Origin: Budorcas taxicolor
Taxonomy: Eukaryota > Chordata > Mammalia > Artiodactyla > Bovidae
Direction: 5' to 3'
NCBI RefSeq assembly: GCF_023091745.1
Contig: NC_068935.1
Span: 59,544,724 to 59,608,723, forward strand
DNA length: 64,000 nucleotides
A model generated the notes under the pieces. It did not search any database, had not been told where the DNA came from, and saw only the letters and a list, made by a program, of their open reading frames with translations. The position numbers and the translations under genes were made by a program. Of this stretch, positions 22,242 to 33,724 are shown piece after piece; within the stretch, counting starts at the first letter, position 1, and every line of letters begins with the position of its first letter.

Positions 22242-24247
22242 ATGGGAAATACTCCATCTGTCCCTAAGAAAAGCCCTTTGGGATGTACCTTAAGTAAATG
22301 GGCAAAAAATAGTTGTGAGCTTATGACTAAGGAACAGATGATATTCTATTGTCATAGTGTGTGGTCCCAATATATGTTAGGATCAGGAGAGCTATGGCCT
22401 TTGAATGGCTCACTTTATTATACAGTCTTGCAATTAGAATTGTTTTGTGAAAGAGCAGGTGAAAATGATGAGATTCTATATGGAGAAATATTTATGCTAT
22501 TGCATTAGGAGGAAAAGCAGTCAAATGGCTACTGCCTTATGGCACAGTGGTCTGAAGGGAAAACCTGTTCTCCGAGAGGGAGAGGGAGAAAGCAAGAGTG
22601 AGGACATGCTATTTCAAAACTTAAAACCCCCTCCAACCAACCTAGCTCCCCCATTGGCCAAGCAGGATGCACTAACATATGCACTGTCTCCTGTCTCCCC
22701 TACTTATGAGAATCAATTAGAAGTTTCTATGTTAACCTCCAGGTCACAGGAGCCTGGTTTGTTATCACCATCTAAGACCTGACAGGGCACCCAATTTGGA
22801 CTGGGAGCCACTTCTGGAGCAGGGCAATCTTCTTTGTGCACATATCCTGTAGGAGGCCTTAATGTAGATGGCCAAAGAGCTGGGTTTCCATGGATGCACA
22901 AGCCATTCTCAACTTCAGATTTGTTTAATTGGAAAAAACCATAACCCTACATACTGAGAGGACCCCCTCCATATGACTGAACTTTTCACTTCTATCTTTG
23001 CCATTCACCATGCCTCTTGGGCAGACATTCACACTTGTACGAAGTTGATGCTTACTGGGGATGAAAGGATGATGCTCACTGACAAGGCTAGAGAGGAAGC
23101 ATAGCAGTTTAATCTAGCAGATCCAGATGGAACTTCAGAAGTAAATCTGGCATTTCCTATTGTCGAACGTGACTGGGACCCTAACAATGGAGAAATGACG
23201 CACCTAGAGCATTATAGGAAGTGTATCTTAGTGACTCTTTGAAAGGGAGTACCTAAGCAAAAGACCTTAAAATAAATTCACAAGATACACAAAAACCCTA
23301 CAAGGATCTGTTAGGGGAAGCACATGGACTGAAACTGCCCACCCTGGCCAGGCACCATAGTAAACATTTGCATGAGTTGCTTTATGACAGGAGATCCTGA
23401 TAAGGAATACGGAACTAATAAGCCACCACCAACCGGAAGAGTTCGGGAAAGGTCGAAAGGAGACACAGGGTGTCCATCCACTTCCCAGAATCCTTCTCAC
23501 TAGCATCCATCTTGGCTGAGCAATGCGTGTGCCACCAGGAAAGACTCTGAATTAGAATGATTGGCCAAAGACCACCCAGAAACTAATCCCATCACCATAA
23601 AACCCAAGACTGTGAGCCACGTGGCAGAGCTGTTCTCCTGGGTTCCCTTACCCTACTGCTCTCCACCTGGGTGCCCTTCCCAATAAAATCTCTTGCTTTG
23701 TCAGCACGTGTCTCCTCAGACCATTCTTTTCTGAGTGTCAGACAAGAGCCCAGTTTCGGGCCCTGGAAGGGGTCCCCCTTCCTGCAACAGATCCATCAGA
23801 GATTATAGAAACAATTTTTCAAGCTTATAGGTGCTACATTGGACCCTGAGGTGTCCAAAAATATGAGAATGGTAAATATGGCCTTCATTGGGCAAAATGC
23901 TTCAGATATAAGAAGAAAATTACAAAAGTTAGATGGTGCATTTGGAATGAACTCTTATCATTTGGTAAATATTGCTTTTAAAGAGTTGAATAACATGGAA
24001 CAAAGACTGAACTAAGATGATCAAGATGGAATGCCACTTTCCTGGCAGCAGCACTAGATTTCTGGAAGGCAAGTATCCTGAAGAGAGAGGTAAGCCACCA
24101 CTGGGGAAGGAACAATGTACTTACTGCAAGGAGGAAGGGCTTTTGAAAACAGATTGCCCTAGGCTAAGGAATAAGAAAGAAAACAATAAAAGAAAGACAG
24201 GTCCCTCTCCTCTGGTAGAAAGAGAGGAACATTCTAATGAAGAATGA
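22242..24247 (+). pseudogene. Retroviral gag pseudogene
   Basis: The matrix start at 22242 reads MGNTPSVPKK, with the Gly-2 of a myristoylation signal. The open frame stops at 22508 and matrix/p12-like sequence continues in another frame to 22782. Capsid homology is visible at about 23000-23300 (a DWDPNNG..HLEHYRK stretch corresponds to the conserved DW..G..HL..YR region of gammaretroviral capsid). It resumes after the inserted LTR at 23794 (IFQAYRCY). Near 24111-24158 a nucleocapsid knuckle reads CTYCKEEGLLKTDC, a CCHC box in which the His is replaced by Leu. Several stops and shifts make it non-functional. There is no evidence of selection for coding. Confidence 0.85.
23309..23789 (+). mobile_element. 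Solo LTR of a second endogenous retrovirus
   Basis: The 481-bp element begins TGTTAGGGGAAG and ends CTTCCTGCAACA, an imperfect terminal inverted repeat with TG...CA ends. It is flanked by a perfect 4-bp duplication GATC (23305-23308 and 23790-23793), as expected for class I retroviral integration. Inside are a TATA-like ATAAAA (23597-23602) and AATAAA (23682-23687), the spacing of U3-R. No internal region remains, so it is a solo LTR formed by LTR-LTR recombination. It splits the capsid coding sequence of the older provirus. Confidence 0.93.
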
Positions 24248-24299
24248 AGAGGCCCGGGGGCTCCCTTGGACCTGAGGCATCCAATTCTAATTTCCCCAC

Positions 24300-24490
24300 A
24301 GGAGCCCCAGGTAACTTTGACAGTGGGAGACAAGTTGATAGACTTTCTGATAGATCTGAGAGTAACATACTCTGTGGTAAACACCAAAGTAGCATAGAAA
24401 ACATGTCAATCCATCTCGATCATGGGTGTTTCTGGAGAAGTGCAAAATTATTCTTTCTTACAACCTCTAGAATGCCAGTTAGGGGACCTT
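24300..24490 (+). pseudogene. Retroviral protease remnant
   Basis: In one frame the stretch reads VTLTVGDKLIDFLIDL..YSVV. The position corresponds to the retroviral aspartic protease core, but the catalytic Asp-Thr-Gly is not intact (Asp-Leu-Arg instead). The segment is cut by a SINE at 24505. It cannot be an active enzyme. Confidence 0.65.
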
Positions 24491-24504
24491 ACCCTGAAAC
24501 ACAG

Positions 24505-24728
24505 GCTTCCCAATTGGTGCAAGTACAAAGAACTTGCCTGTCAATGCAGGAGACATAAGAGACCCAGGTTCAGTCCCTGGGTTGGAAAGATTCCCTGGAG
24601 GAGGGCATGGCAATCCACTGTAGCATTCTTGCATGGAGAATCCCATGCATAGAGGAGCCTGGTGGGCTATAGTCCATAGGGTCACAAAGAGTTGGACATG
24701 ACCGAAGCAACTTAGAACGCATGCACGC
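24505..24728 (+). mobile_element. Bov-tA SINE in the provirus pro-pol region
   Basis: The SINE has a typical head, body and tail and is flanked by a perfect 14-bp duplication ACCCTGAAACACAG (24491-24504 and 24729-24742). It postdates the provirus. Confidence 0.96.
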
Positions 24729-24742
24729 ACCCTGAAACACAG

Positions 24743-25630
24743 CTTCCTGTATATGCCAGAGTGTACAATCCCTCTTTTGGGCTGAGATCTCCTTTGTAAA
24801 TTAAATGTTCAAGTAACTTATCAGGACAGCTTGACATCAGGGTCCCGCTAGAACACACCATAAGCCTGCAGATGGCAGTCACGGATGGCCCAGAAAAGGA
24901 GACTGAGCTTTTACCTACAAAGTCTATGGAAAGGCAAGACAAGAAGTGTGGGCTAATGGCACCCAAGAGAAGGCCCCAAAATGCATGGCCAACATTAAGA
25001 AGTGATGCTGGGACACCTAATCTAACACAATACTCTCTGAGACAAGAGGGAATTCAGCCAATTCTTGAAAAGCTTTTGAAAACAGGAGTGATTAAACCTT
25101 GCAGGTTCGTATAATACCCCTATCCTCCAGTCAAAAAGTCCAACTCAAAGAGTATCACTTTGTCCAAGACTTGAGAGCTATTAGTGAAATAGTTCAAGAT
25201 TTACACCCTGTGGTACCCAATTCATACACTCTGCTCACAACTATTCTGGGAGAATACAGTTGGTTCTCAGTTTGGGACTTAAAGGATGAATTTTTCTGCA
25301 TTCCTATTGCAGAAGAATCATAGCAGTTTTTTGCTTTTGAATGGCAGGACCCCAAAACACAAATAATCCAACAGTATTTTTGCACAGTCCTGCCTCAAGG
25401 ATTTAAGAATTCTTCTACCTTGTTTGAGGAAATGTTGGCAAAGGACCTTAGAAACTTAATATTGGATGAAGGACTCATACTCCAATATGTGGATGACTTG
25501 CTCATAGCAAATCCTACTTATGACAAGTGTCTACAAAATACCATCAGAACCCTGAACTATTTGGCCAGTTGTGGATATAAAGTTTCCCAGAAAAAGGTCC
25601 AAATATGTAAGCAACAAAATCAAGTATCTA
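24743..25630 (+). pseudogene. Retroviral reverse transcriptase pseudogene
   Basis: Recognisable RT blocks in order: a fingers region ending LEKLLKTGVIKPC (about 25060-25110), a QDLRAISEIVQDLHP..PNSY block (25165-25230), WDLKDEFFCIP (about 25275-25310; the first catalytic Asp is kept), LPQGFKNS (about 25390-25415) and the catalytic YVDDLL (25485-25502). Stops and frame changes occur at about 25113 and 25321 and elsewhere. YVDD with the LPQGF block fits gammaretrovirus-like pol rather than LINE RT. Confidence 0.9.
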
Positions 25631-26810
25631 GGTTTTGCCATTTCCAAAGGACAGTGAGGTCTTGCCTGATAGAAGATGGGCAATTGCATGCTTGAGAACA
25701 CCCAAGACTTATAGACAACATAGAGGTTTTCTGGGAATGGCAGGGCTCTGTTGGATTTGGATCCCAAACTATGGGGTCATAGGGAATCCCCTTTATAGGG
25801 CACTGAAGGGACATGATCTTCAGTCCCTTACTTGGACTAGAGTGCCAAACACCTTTTGCGACAAAGTTTCAGCTCTGGCTTTGGGACTACTGGATCTAAA
25901 GAAACCTTTCAAACTGTACGTACATGAGAGAAAAGGCATAAGCCTTGGGGTGCTAATCCAAACCCTGGGGAATATCCCCAGACTGGTTGCCTACTTCTCA
26001 AAACAACTAGAACAGACTGTCAAGAGGTGGCCTCCTTGCCTTCAAGCTGTGGCAGCTAGTTGTGACATACTTCAAGAAGCTGAGAACTTTACCCTGGGGC
26101 AACCCACCATTGTGTATGTTCCTCATCATGTCCTTACTTTGCTGGAACAGAAAGGGGGTTATTGGCTGACTTCTGGGAAAATAGGAAATTACCAAGCCAT
26201 TCTACTGAACAATCCTAATGTGAGAATTCAAGTCACTTCAGCCCTAAAGCCAGCCATATTGCTGCCGATTGATGCTGCCCAGTCCCCGAGCATGACTGCC
26301 TACACACCATCGAGCTAGTGTACTCCAGCAGACTGGACTTAATGGTCCAACCCTTGGCTAAGCTGGATGTGAAACTGTTCACCAGCACAAGCAGCTTTGT
26401 GGACAAAGGTAGGTGATGCACTAGGTATGCAGTGGTAACCCTCACAGAGACTATGGAAACAGAAGCCCTGCCCCCAGGGAGCACAGCTCAGAAGGCAGAA
26501 ATCAAGACCCTAACAGGGCCCTGCTCCTCACTAAAGAGAAGCAAGTAAATATATACATAGATTCTTGCTATGCATCTTCTGTAGTGCATGCTACAGGGGC
26601 AATCTGGAAATAAAAGGGGCTCCTCACTTCGAACAATAAAGACCTAAAACATGCTCCTGAAATTCTGTTACTATTAGAAGCAGTCGATAAGTCTTCACAA
26701 GTGGCCATAAAGCACTGCCCAGGCCACCATAAGGGTGAGACTCATACAATAAAGGGGAATTGGTTAGCTGACCAAGCTGCAAAGAAAGCAAGCCATGATA
26801 AGGTCACCCC
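25631..26810 (+). pseudogene. Retroviral pol connection and RNase H pseudogene
   Basis: The longest open stretch (25635-26318) carries the connection-domain signature RGFLGMAGLCWIWIPNYG followed by LYRALKG. RNase H remnants follow, with a DSCYA block near 26560 and HCPGHHKGETHTIKGNWLAD with DQAAKKA near 26715-26790, matching the end of the gammaretroviral RNase H. Internal stops are present. Confidence 0.85.
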
Positions 26811-27509
26811 TTCCACAGACTGACTTGTCAAAATACCAGCCAGCATATTCAGAAAAGGATGCGGAGAGGGCCAATGAGTGGGTTTCACTCTTGACCATAA
26901 CTCACCTGATTGGAAATGTAATGCACAAGGAATTGTGGCTCTCCTGGACACTGTGCTGCAGCAGCACATCCATGACAGCACCCATTATGGGACAGATGCC
27001 AAGTTACAGTGGATTTGGAAACATATAATGCAACCTCACCTACAAAGGACCATCTAGAAAGTCACTCAGAGTTGTATGATTTGTGCTAAAATTAACCCCA
27101 AAACCTCTTTGAGACAGCCTCAGATGGGGACCCAGAACAAAGAAACTTGCCCCACTGAGGTCTAGCAAATAGACTTTATTCAAATGCCTCAAATTGTAGG
27201 AAACTTCAGAACCTGCTGGTATGTGTGGACACCATTTAAGGATGGGTGGAAGCCTATTGCACCCAGACAGAAAAGGCCTCTGAAGTAAAGTCCTCCTTAA
27301 GGAAATTATTCCCTGCTTTGGACCACTTAATATCCTCCAAAGTGATAACAAGCCTGCTTCTGTCTCTAGCATAACCCAACAAGTGTCTAAAACACTGAAT
27401 TGACTGGAAGTTACATTCATCCTGGGGATCAGAAATAACATGAGAAACTGAGAAACTGACTCATATGTCTAGAAGGAGCACTGCTAAAATATGTCAAGAC
27501 ATCAATTCA
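26811..27509 (+). pseudogene. Retroviral integrase pseudogene, N-terminal and core part
   Basis: A zinc-binding region is visible (HIHDSTHYGTDAKL, then CMICAK, about 26965-27095), followed by the core start (QIDFIQMP at about 27167) and a degraded catalytic-core region with stops. The reading is cut by a BovB insertion at about 27510 and resumes at 29593. Confidence 0.8.
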
Positions 27510-29592
27510 CCTGTACAGGAGGAGGTGACCAACACCATCCCCCCAAAAAGAATTTCAAGGCAAAATGGTTATCTCAGGAGGCCTTACAAATAGCTTAGAA
27601 AAGAGGAGAAGCAAGAGGCAAAGGAGAAAGGGAAAGATACAACCAACTGAATGCAGAGTTCCAGAGAATAGCAACAAGAAATAAGAAAGACTTAAGTGAA
27701 TAATGCAAAGAAATAGAGGAAAACAATAGAATGGGAAAGACAAGAGAGCTCTTCTAGAAAATTAGAGATACCAAGGGAACATTTCATGCAAAGATGGGCA
27801 CAATAATGGATAGAAACGGTAAGGATCTACAGAAGCAGAAGAGATTAAGAAGAGGTGGCAAGAATAAACATAAGAACTGTACAAAAAACATCTTAATGAC
27901 CCAGATAACTATGATGGTGTGGTCACTCACCTAGAGCCAGATATCCTGTAGTGTGAACTCACGTGGGCCTTAGGAAGCATTATTATGAGTATTAGGAAGC
28001 ATACTATGAGCAAAGCTAGTGCAGGTGATAGAATTCCACCTGAGCTATTCAAAATCCTAAAAGATGATGCTGTTAAAGTGACACACTCAATATGTCAGCA
28101 AATTTGGAAAACTCATCAGGGGCCACAGGACCAGAAAAAGTCAGTTTTCATTCCAATCCCAACGAAAGGCAATGCCAATGAATGTTCAAACTACCATACA
28201 ATTGCAGTCATCTCACATACTAGCTTAGAGAAGGAAATGGCAACCCACTCCAGTATTCTTGCCTGGAGAATCCCAGGGACAGAGGAGCCTAGTGGGCTGC
28301 CATCTATGGGGTCACACAGAGTCAGACACGACTGAAGCAACTTAGCAGCAGCAGCAGCACACACTAGCACAGTAATGCTCAAAATCCTTCAAACTAGACT
28401 TCAACAGTTCTCAGTCCACAACTGAGATGTATAAGCTGGACTTAGAAAAGACAGAGGAACCAGAGATCAAATTGCCAACATCCCCTGGATCATACAAAAA
28501 GGAAAAGAATTCCAAGAAAACATTTACTTCTGCTTCATTGACTATGCTGGACTATGTGGAATACAACAAACTGTGGAAAATTAAGAGATGGGAATTACAG
28601 ACCACCTTACCTGCCTCCTGAGAAACCTGTATACAGGTCAGGAAGTAACAGTTAGGACCAGAGATGGAACAACAGACTGGTTCAAAATTGGGAAAGGAGT
28701 ATGACAAAGCTGTATATTGTCCCCCTGCTTATTTAACTTATATGCAGAGTACATTATGTAAAATGCTGGCTGGACGAAGCACAAGCTGGAATCAGGACTG
28801 CCGGGAGAAACATCAATAACCTCAGATATGCAGATGAGAGCACCCTTATGGCAGAAAGCAAAGAAGAACTAAAGAGCCTCTTGATGAAAGTGAAAGAGGA
28901 GAGTGAAAAAGTTGGCTTAAAACTCAACATCCCCAAAACAAAGACCATGACATTCAATCCCATCACTTTGTGGCAAATAGATGGGGAAAAAGTGGAAACA
29001 GTAGCAGATTTTCTTTTCTTGGGCTCCAAAACCACTGCAGACAGTGAACTGCAGCAATGAAATTAAGACGCTTGCTCCTTGGAAGAAAAGCTATGACAAA
29101 CCTTGACAACGTATTAAAAAGCAGAGAAATCATTTTACTGACAAAGATCCATAGAGTCAAAGCTATGGTTTTTCCAGTAGTCATGTAAAGCTCTGAGAGT
29201 TCGACCATAAAGAAGGCTGAGTGCCAAAGAACTGATGCTTTTGAACTGTGGTGTTGGAGAAGACTTTTGAGAGTCCCTTTGACAGCAAGGAGAGCAAACC
29301 AATGAACCCTGAAGGAAATCAACCCTGACTTCATTGGAAGGACTGATGCTGAAGCTGAAGCTCCATACTTTTGCCACCTGATGCAAAGAGCTGAATTTTT
29401 GGAAAAGACCCTGAAGCTGGGCAAGATTGAGGGCAGGAGGAGAAGGAAGAGAGAAAGGATGAGATGGTTGGATGGCATCACTGACTCAAAGGACATGAGT
29501 TTGAGCAAACTCGGGAGGGCAGGAAAGCCTGTTGAGTTGCAGTCCATGAGGTAGCAAACAGTGGGACACAGGTGAGCAACTGAACAACAACA
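27510..29592 (+). mobile_element. BovB LINE, about 2.1 kb, inserted in integrase
   Basis: The element begins near 27510 in the upstream part of BovB ORF2 ('atggttatctcaggaggcct', 'gaaatagaggaaaacaatag') and runs through the RT region to the 3' end near 29590. The RT catalytic box is degraded: at 28827-28841 it reads YADES instead of the YADDT seen in the copy at 34761. A Bov-A2 SINE (28225-28357) interrupts it. The 5' edge is approximate, and retroviral coding resumes directly after it. Confidence 0.9.
28225..28357 (+). mobile_element. Bov-A2-type SINE inside BovB
   Basis: A 133-bp SINE body and tail with a (gca)n end. Flanking duplications CACATACTAGC (28214-28224) and CACACACTAGC (28358-28368) differ at one base and restore a continuous BovB sequence when removed. 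Confidence 0.92.
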
Positions 29593-29960
29593 AGGCCTTG
29601 CCAGCTGCCATGCTACCGATCAGAGTGGCTCCCAGAAACAGGCTTAATTTAAGCCATGTTGAAATCTTCTATAGTTTGCCAACCAGGTGTCTGCCCAGGT
29701 GTGAGAATCTATAAATGCTGTGAAAGATCTCACAGTTGTAACTGTTCATGTGTTTGCTTCCGGCAGGTCTGTCTATCCAGTGGAAATAGCCTTACATCCT
29801 TTCCCAGCAGGAGACGGAATCCTCCTTAAAATGTGGAGAGAACAGTGGCCACAGCACCAGCTGACTGCAGGGAGGACAGGACCATACATGGTATTATTCA
29901 CCATGCATTCATCTGTCAAGTTAGCTGAAGTAAAGCCATGGATATATCACACTGCTTAAA
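29593..29960 (+). pseudogene. Retroviral integrase pseudogene, C-terminal part
   Basis: After the BovB the retroviral frame resumes with ALPAAMLPIRVAPRNRLNLS, matching the conserved ALL.IR.APR..L.LSPFE block. A C-terminal SH3-like region follows (GDGILLKMWREQ ... GPYMVLF). It ends at a stop near 29958. Roughly 320 bp of non-coding sequence follow up to the polypurine tract. Confidence 0.8.
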
Positions 29961-30281
29961 GTAGCCCCACTGTCATTAGAAAATGACTCAACCCTGAGAA
30001 GCCAGAGAGCAATGGGTTTGTGAACCCTTAGAAGGGTTAAGGTTGCTCTTCAGAAAGTTTATGTATTGAGATTAAAATCTCATTGTAGAAGGAATGTCAT
30101 CAGGTTCAAATAGTTGTAGATAAAGAGAATTGTATTGCTTACCATAAATTTTAAGAAATATTCTCAACCTGACGCTGATCAATTTCATTTCACGATCACT
30201 TCTGCGTCTCCCCTTTTCAGCAAGAGATAGCCAGAAATATCATCACCCCTTTTCCTACAAGACTGTGGAGTGGACACTGAC

Positions 30282-30504
30282 AGTGGGGAAATGTAAAATG
30301 GGCTGGGCAGGTGCAAGCTACAGCAGCCCCACTCAGCTCTTGGTCAGCACTGCAGTGGGTCCCTCCCCCAAGCAAGCCACTGTTAGTGAGCAACTGTCAA
30401 CCAGCCAACATTAGTGGGCCTGTTGAGCCATGGGTTGGTGCCACAGTGAGCCCCTTCCCATCTTCTGTAAAAAAGAAGTCCAAATTTGAACAGAGGGAAG
30501 ACAG
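30282..30504 (+). mobile_element. Provirus polypurine tract and truncated 3' LTR
   Basis: The tract AGTGGGGAAA (30282-30291) directly precedes TGTAAAATGGGC (30292), the LTR start. About 210 bp of U3 match the 5' LTR ('gcagccccactcagc', 'cagtgggtccctccccc', 'gtccaaatttg'). The TATA-like position reads tgtaaaaaag. A BovB begins at about 30505, and no LTR continuation was found after it. Confidence 0.82.
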
Positions 30505-31076
30505 ACTTTATTTTTTGGGTTTCCAAAATCACTGCATATGGTGACTGTAGCCATGAAATTAAAAGAGGCTTGCTCCTTGGAAGAAAAGTTATGACCAACC
30601 TAGACAGCATATTAAAGAGCAAAGACATTACTTTGCCAACAAAGGTCTGTCTAGTCAAAGCTATATGGATGTGAGAGTTGGACTAGAAAGAAAACTGAGC
30701 ACTGAAGAATTGATGCTTTTGAATTGTGGTATTGGAGAAAACTCTTGAGAGTCCCTTGGACTGCAAGGAGATCCAACCAGTCCATCCTAAAGGAAATCAT
30801 TCCTGAATGTTCACTGGAAGGACGGATGCTGAAGCTGAAACTCCAATACTTTGGCTACCTGATGCAAAGAAATGACTCACTGGAAATGACCCTGATGCTG
30901 GGAAAAACTGAAGGCAGGAGAAGGGGACGACAGAGGATAAGATGGTTGGATAGCATCATTGACTCAATGGACACGAGTTTGAGTGAGCTCCGGGAGTTGG
31001 TGATGGACAGGGAAGCCCGGTGTGCTGCAGTCCATGGGGTCACAAAGAGTCAGACATGACTCAGCGACTGAACTGA
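30505..31076 (+). mobile_element. BovB LINE 3' end
   Basis: It starts at 'agacagactttattttttgg', equivalent to 'gtcagactttatttt' in other copies, and ends 'gactcagcgactgaactga'. Compared with the 15408 copy it has a 30-odd base deletion around 'gctatatggatgtgag'. No target duplication is evident. Confidence 0.9.
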
Positions 31077-31419
31077 TAATGCTCTACACCTATATATTTC
31101 ATTACCCATTAGACATCACCATTTGGGGATCTAATAGGTATCTTGACCTAACATATCCAAACCTTACTCTTATTTTCTCCATTTCCTATGCCCTCCAAAA
31201 TATCTCCTCCAACAGATTTCCTATCTCAATAAATGGTAACTCTCAGGAGCATGGATCAAAATTCTTCAAAATCTTTAACATCATCGATTGCTCCCTCTTC
31301 CTCCCTCATGCATGTTTCTATGTGTGCATGCACAAATGTAGACACAGATTCAGATACATTGATGGTTCTTTCTTCAAAATATATTAACATTTATAATTTG
31401 ACCACTTCTCACCACTTCT

Positions 31420-31860
31420 GCTGTTACTATTCTGGACTAAGCTACCATCATCTCTTTCTTAGAGTCTGTAACAGCTTTGTAACTTGCCTTGCTTATGTAC
31501 TTGTCCCCTTAAACGTATTCTCAGAGTTGCAGCCAAAATGAATCTATTAAAACATAAGTCAGACTCAGTCTCTCTTTTGCGTAAGACTCTCCAAGTTTCC
31601 CATCTCTCAAAGAGTAAAATCCAAATTTCTCCACAGAGTCTCCAAATGTCTATGCAATCTGATTATTTCTACCTTTCTTGTTAGGCTTCTTATTTTTCAC
31701 CTCTCTGTCTTTCCACCCCTATTTAGTTTCAGCATGTCTCCCAAATGAGGTAATTTCCCACTTTCCTACCTCACCTACTCCCTTGTACCTAAGCCTAGGA
31801 AGAACCATCTGGTCAGCCAAAGGTCAATATACAATCCATACTGTGTGTGTATTCACATTC
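31420..31860 (+). repeat. L2 LINE 3'-region fragment
   Basis: The segment 'aaaatgaatctattaaaaca', 'aagtcagactcagtctctc', 'caagtttcccatctctcaaa' and 'agtaaaatccaaatttct' follows the L2 order. It is degraded. Confidence 0.6.
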
Positions 31861-32464
31861 TAGCTCGTTTATGTGAACAGAAAAATATAAGTATGCTTAT
31901 TTTTAATTTAGCAAAGAATTTTCATACAAAATTATAGAATTTCTTCAGTATAACATTGGAGTTTCTTTTCTTTCTCTCTGCCTCTTTTTCAATCTTTTTA
32001 TTTCTTTGTTCCCTACCCCCTCCCACTCTCTCCTTATTCTCTCCATCTCTTCTATCTGTATACATTGCTATTGCTTTCTTTCCCTGTTCTCTGTTCACTC
32101 TTTCTCTCAGCTGGGGAAGCACTGAAGATTTATTTTTAACAACAGTTGGACTTACACTAGCTTGGGGAATTTCCTCCTTCTTCATGTTAGTCTCATACCT
32201 CTAAATTCTTTCTTGTCTGTTAATCCTACATCTGATCATGTAAAATACTTAACATTTATTAATAATACATATTACAGATTTTATATAAGTTATATTGGGT
32301 AGAGCTGAAATGAAAGCAAGTGGGCTTTTCAAAAACTTACCAAATTAGCCATTATTTTATATAACTGAATATATTTTTAAAATATATTCTCATTTTCTAT
32401 CCCCTCTTTCAATTTCTTCCAGAGAAATTGTCTCTCTTCCAAAGAAACAAAGAGGGTGATGGTA

Positions 32465-33440
32465 ACTTAAGATCAGTAAGGTGGTGGAATATGACAGTCC
32501 CGGCTTTAGTACCCTGTCATAAAAATATGGTTTAGCAGCTAACCATGGAAAAGAACACATCTGTGAAAATCCCAGATCCAAGAAATAAAACTAAAGCAGC
32601 ACTCCCTCCCACCAACCCCTGGCATGAAAAGCAAGAAAAGCCACATTAGAAAGATAACAGAAGTGGTATCAGTTTTTGTTTTCTTCCCTCCCCCAGGCTA
32701 GCTCAGTTGCAGTACCTAAGAGGGTACCTTTGAATCTATGGTTTCTCCAGTAGGGAAATGAGAACCCAAGGCAGATACCTATCTTTCCTGGTCATTTCCC
32801 TAGAGGCCCACTTCTGCCATCTGTCATGGGGAAGGCTCTGGCAACTCCAAGACCAGATCATTTCAGGTCAGCTTGCACAGGGGATGTAGTATAACTTACA
32901 GCCAACAGTGCGCGAACCTTGGAGGTGGTACCAGGACCCCTGCCAGTAACATCTGGTCAAAAGTACAGTCAGCAGTCTAATCTCACCTGCAAGGGAACCC
33001 AACCTTTGAGAGCAGCGTCTGATAGAATCCAACCTCTGAGCGCTAGTCCCTAGCTCTGGCAAACAGACTAGTACACACAGAGGCTCCACCCAACAGTGAA
33101 GCTCACTGCCAATAGGGAAACTCCAGCAGATCCCTCTTTCAGTAGCAACCAGCCAGGAAATAAGGCCACGCCCCCTGGTGTCTGTTGCCACACTGCAACA
33201 AAATGGTGACCTCAGCAGTTGATTGCCTCTGTAGCTATGCAGTAGTGGGGTTTTGGCACCCCTGTCCACAAACTGGACATGCCCTTTGGTGTCAGTGGCC
33301 TCCCATGCCAAAATGGTGACCTCAGGGCTTTATCTCTCTGGCTAAGCAATTGTGGTATTTTGGTGCCCCAACCACAAAATGGTGTCTATGAATTGGTCAA
33401 AACACCTGCTGCACTGCTCTTATTTTCTAATTTATCTTCA
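32465..33440 (+). repeat. Possible L1 5'-UTR-like block with duplicated units
   Basis: It starts 'taagatcagtaaggtggtgg', resembling an L1 5' start, and is CCT/AGG-rich and non-coding. Its end contains two diverged copies of one unit, at about 33200-33282 and 33309-33391. Both begin 'caaaatggtgacctcag' and contain a 'tttttgg..acccc/tgcccc..cacaaa' pattern. Class assignment is weak. Confidence 0.35.
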
Positions 33441-33724
33441 CTTACCTGTTCCATGTCTAAATAAATAATATACACAATAATAGTAAGAAAAATTTTTCTA
33501 ACAAACTTCAAATTTCTAGGAAAGATGCAAAACTAAGATCATACATTCAAATGTTCCTCTTAGAAAATAAATGTAAAAGTTGCAAATAAGGGAAAATGGA
33601 ATCAGGGCTGAAATAGGGAGTGGTGTGAAGAACTGGCCAGAGACTTTGAGAAATTTAAGTTATTTATTTAATTCATGCTTGAATTTGGAACAAAGAACAG
33701 TCCTCTACTTAGAATTACTGCATG

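Larger units (their letters stand above)
21257..30504 (+). mobile_element. Decayed gammaretrovirus-like endogenous provirus (ERV class I), env-less
   Basis: Layout in order: 5' LTR from 21257, leader, gag from 22242, a zinc-finger region near 24111, protease remnant near 24309, reverse transcriptase to about 25620, connection/RNase H to about 26805, integrase to 29960, polypurine tract at 30282-30291 and the start of the 3' LTR at 30292. Both LTRs begin TGTAA and share their first roughly 200 bases. Many stops and frameshifts break every gene. Only about 330 bp separate integrase from the 3' LTR, so env is absent. Later insertions inside it are SINEs at 21840 and 24505, a solo LTR at 23309, a BovB at about 27510 (with its own SINE) and a BovB at 30505 that cuts the 3' LTR. 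It lies antisense to GABRA3 and cannot encode a working virus. Confidence 0.88.

Noticed and set aside
22242..29960. Possibility that the provirus encodes functional proteins.
   Set aside because: Stops, shifts, a lost protease active site, an altered zinc finger and five or more insertions disrupt it.
29961..30281. Search for an env gene between integrase and the polypurine tract.
   Set aside because: Only about 320 bp with no surface or transmembrane subunit motifs visible.
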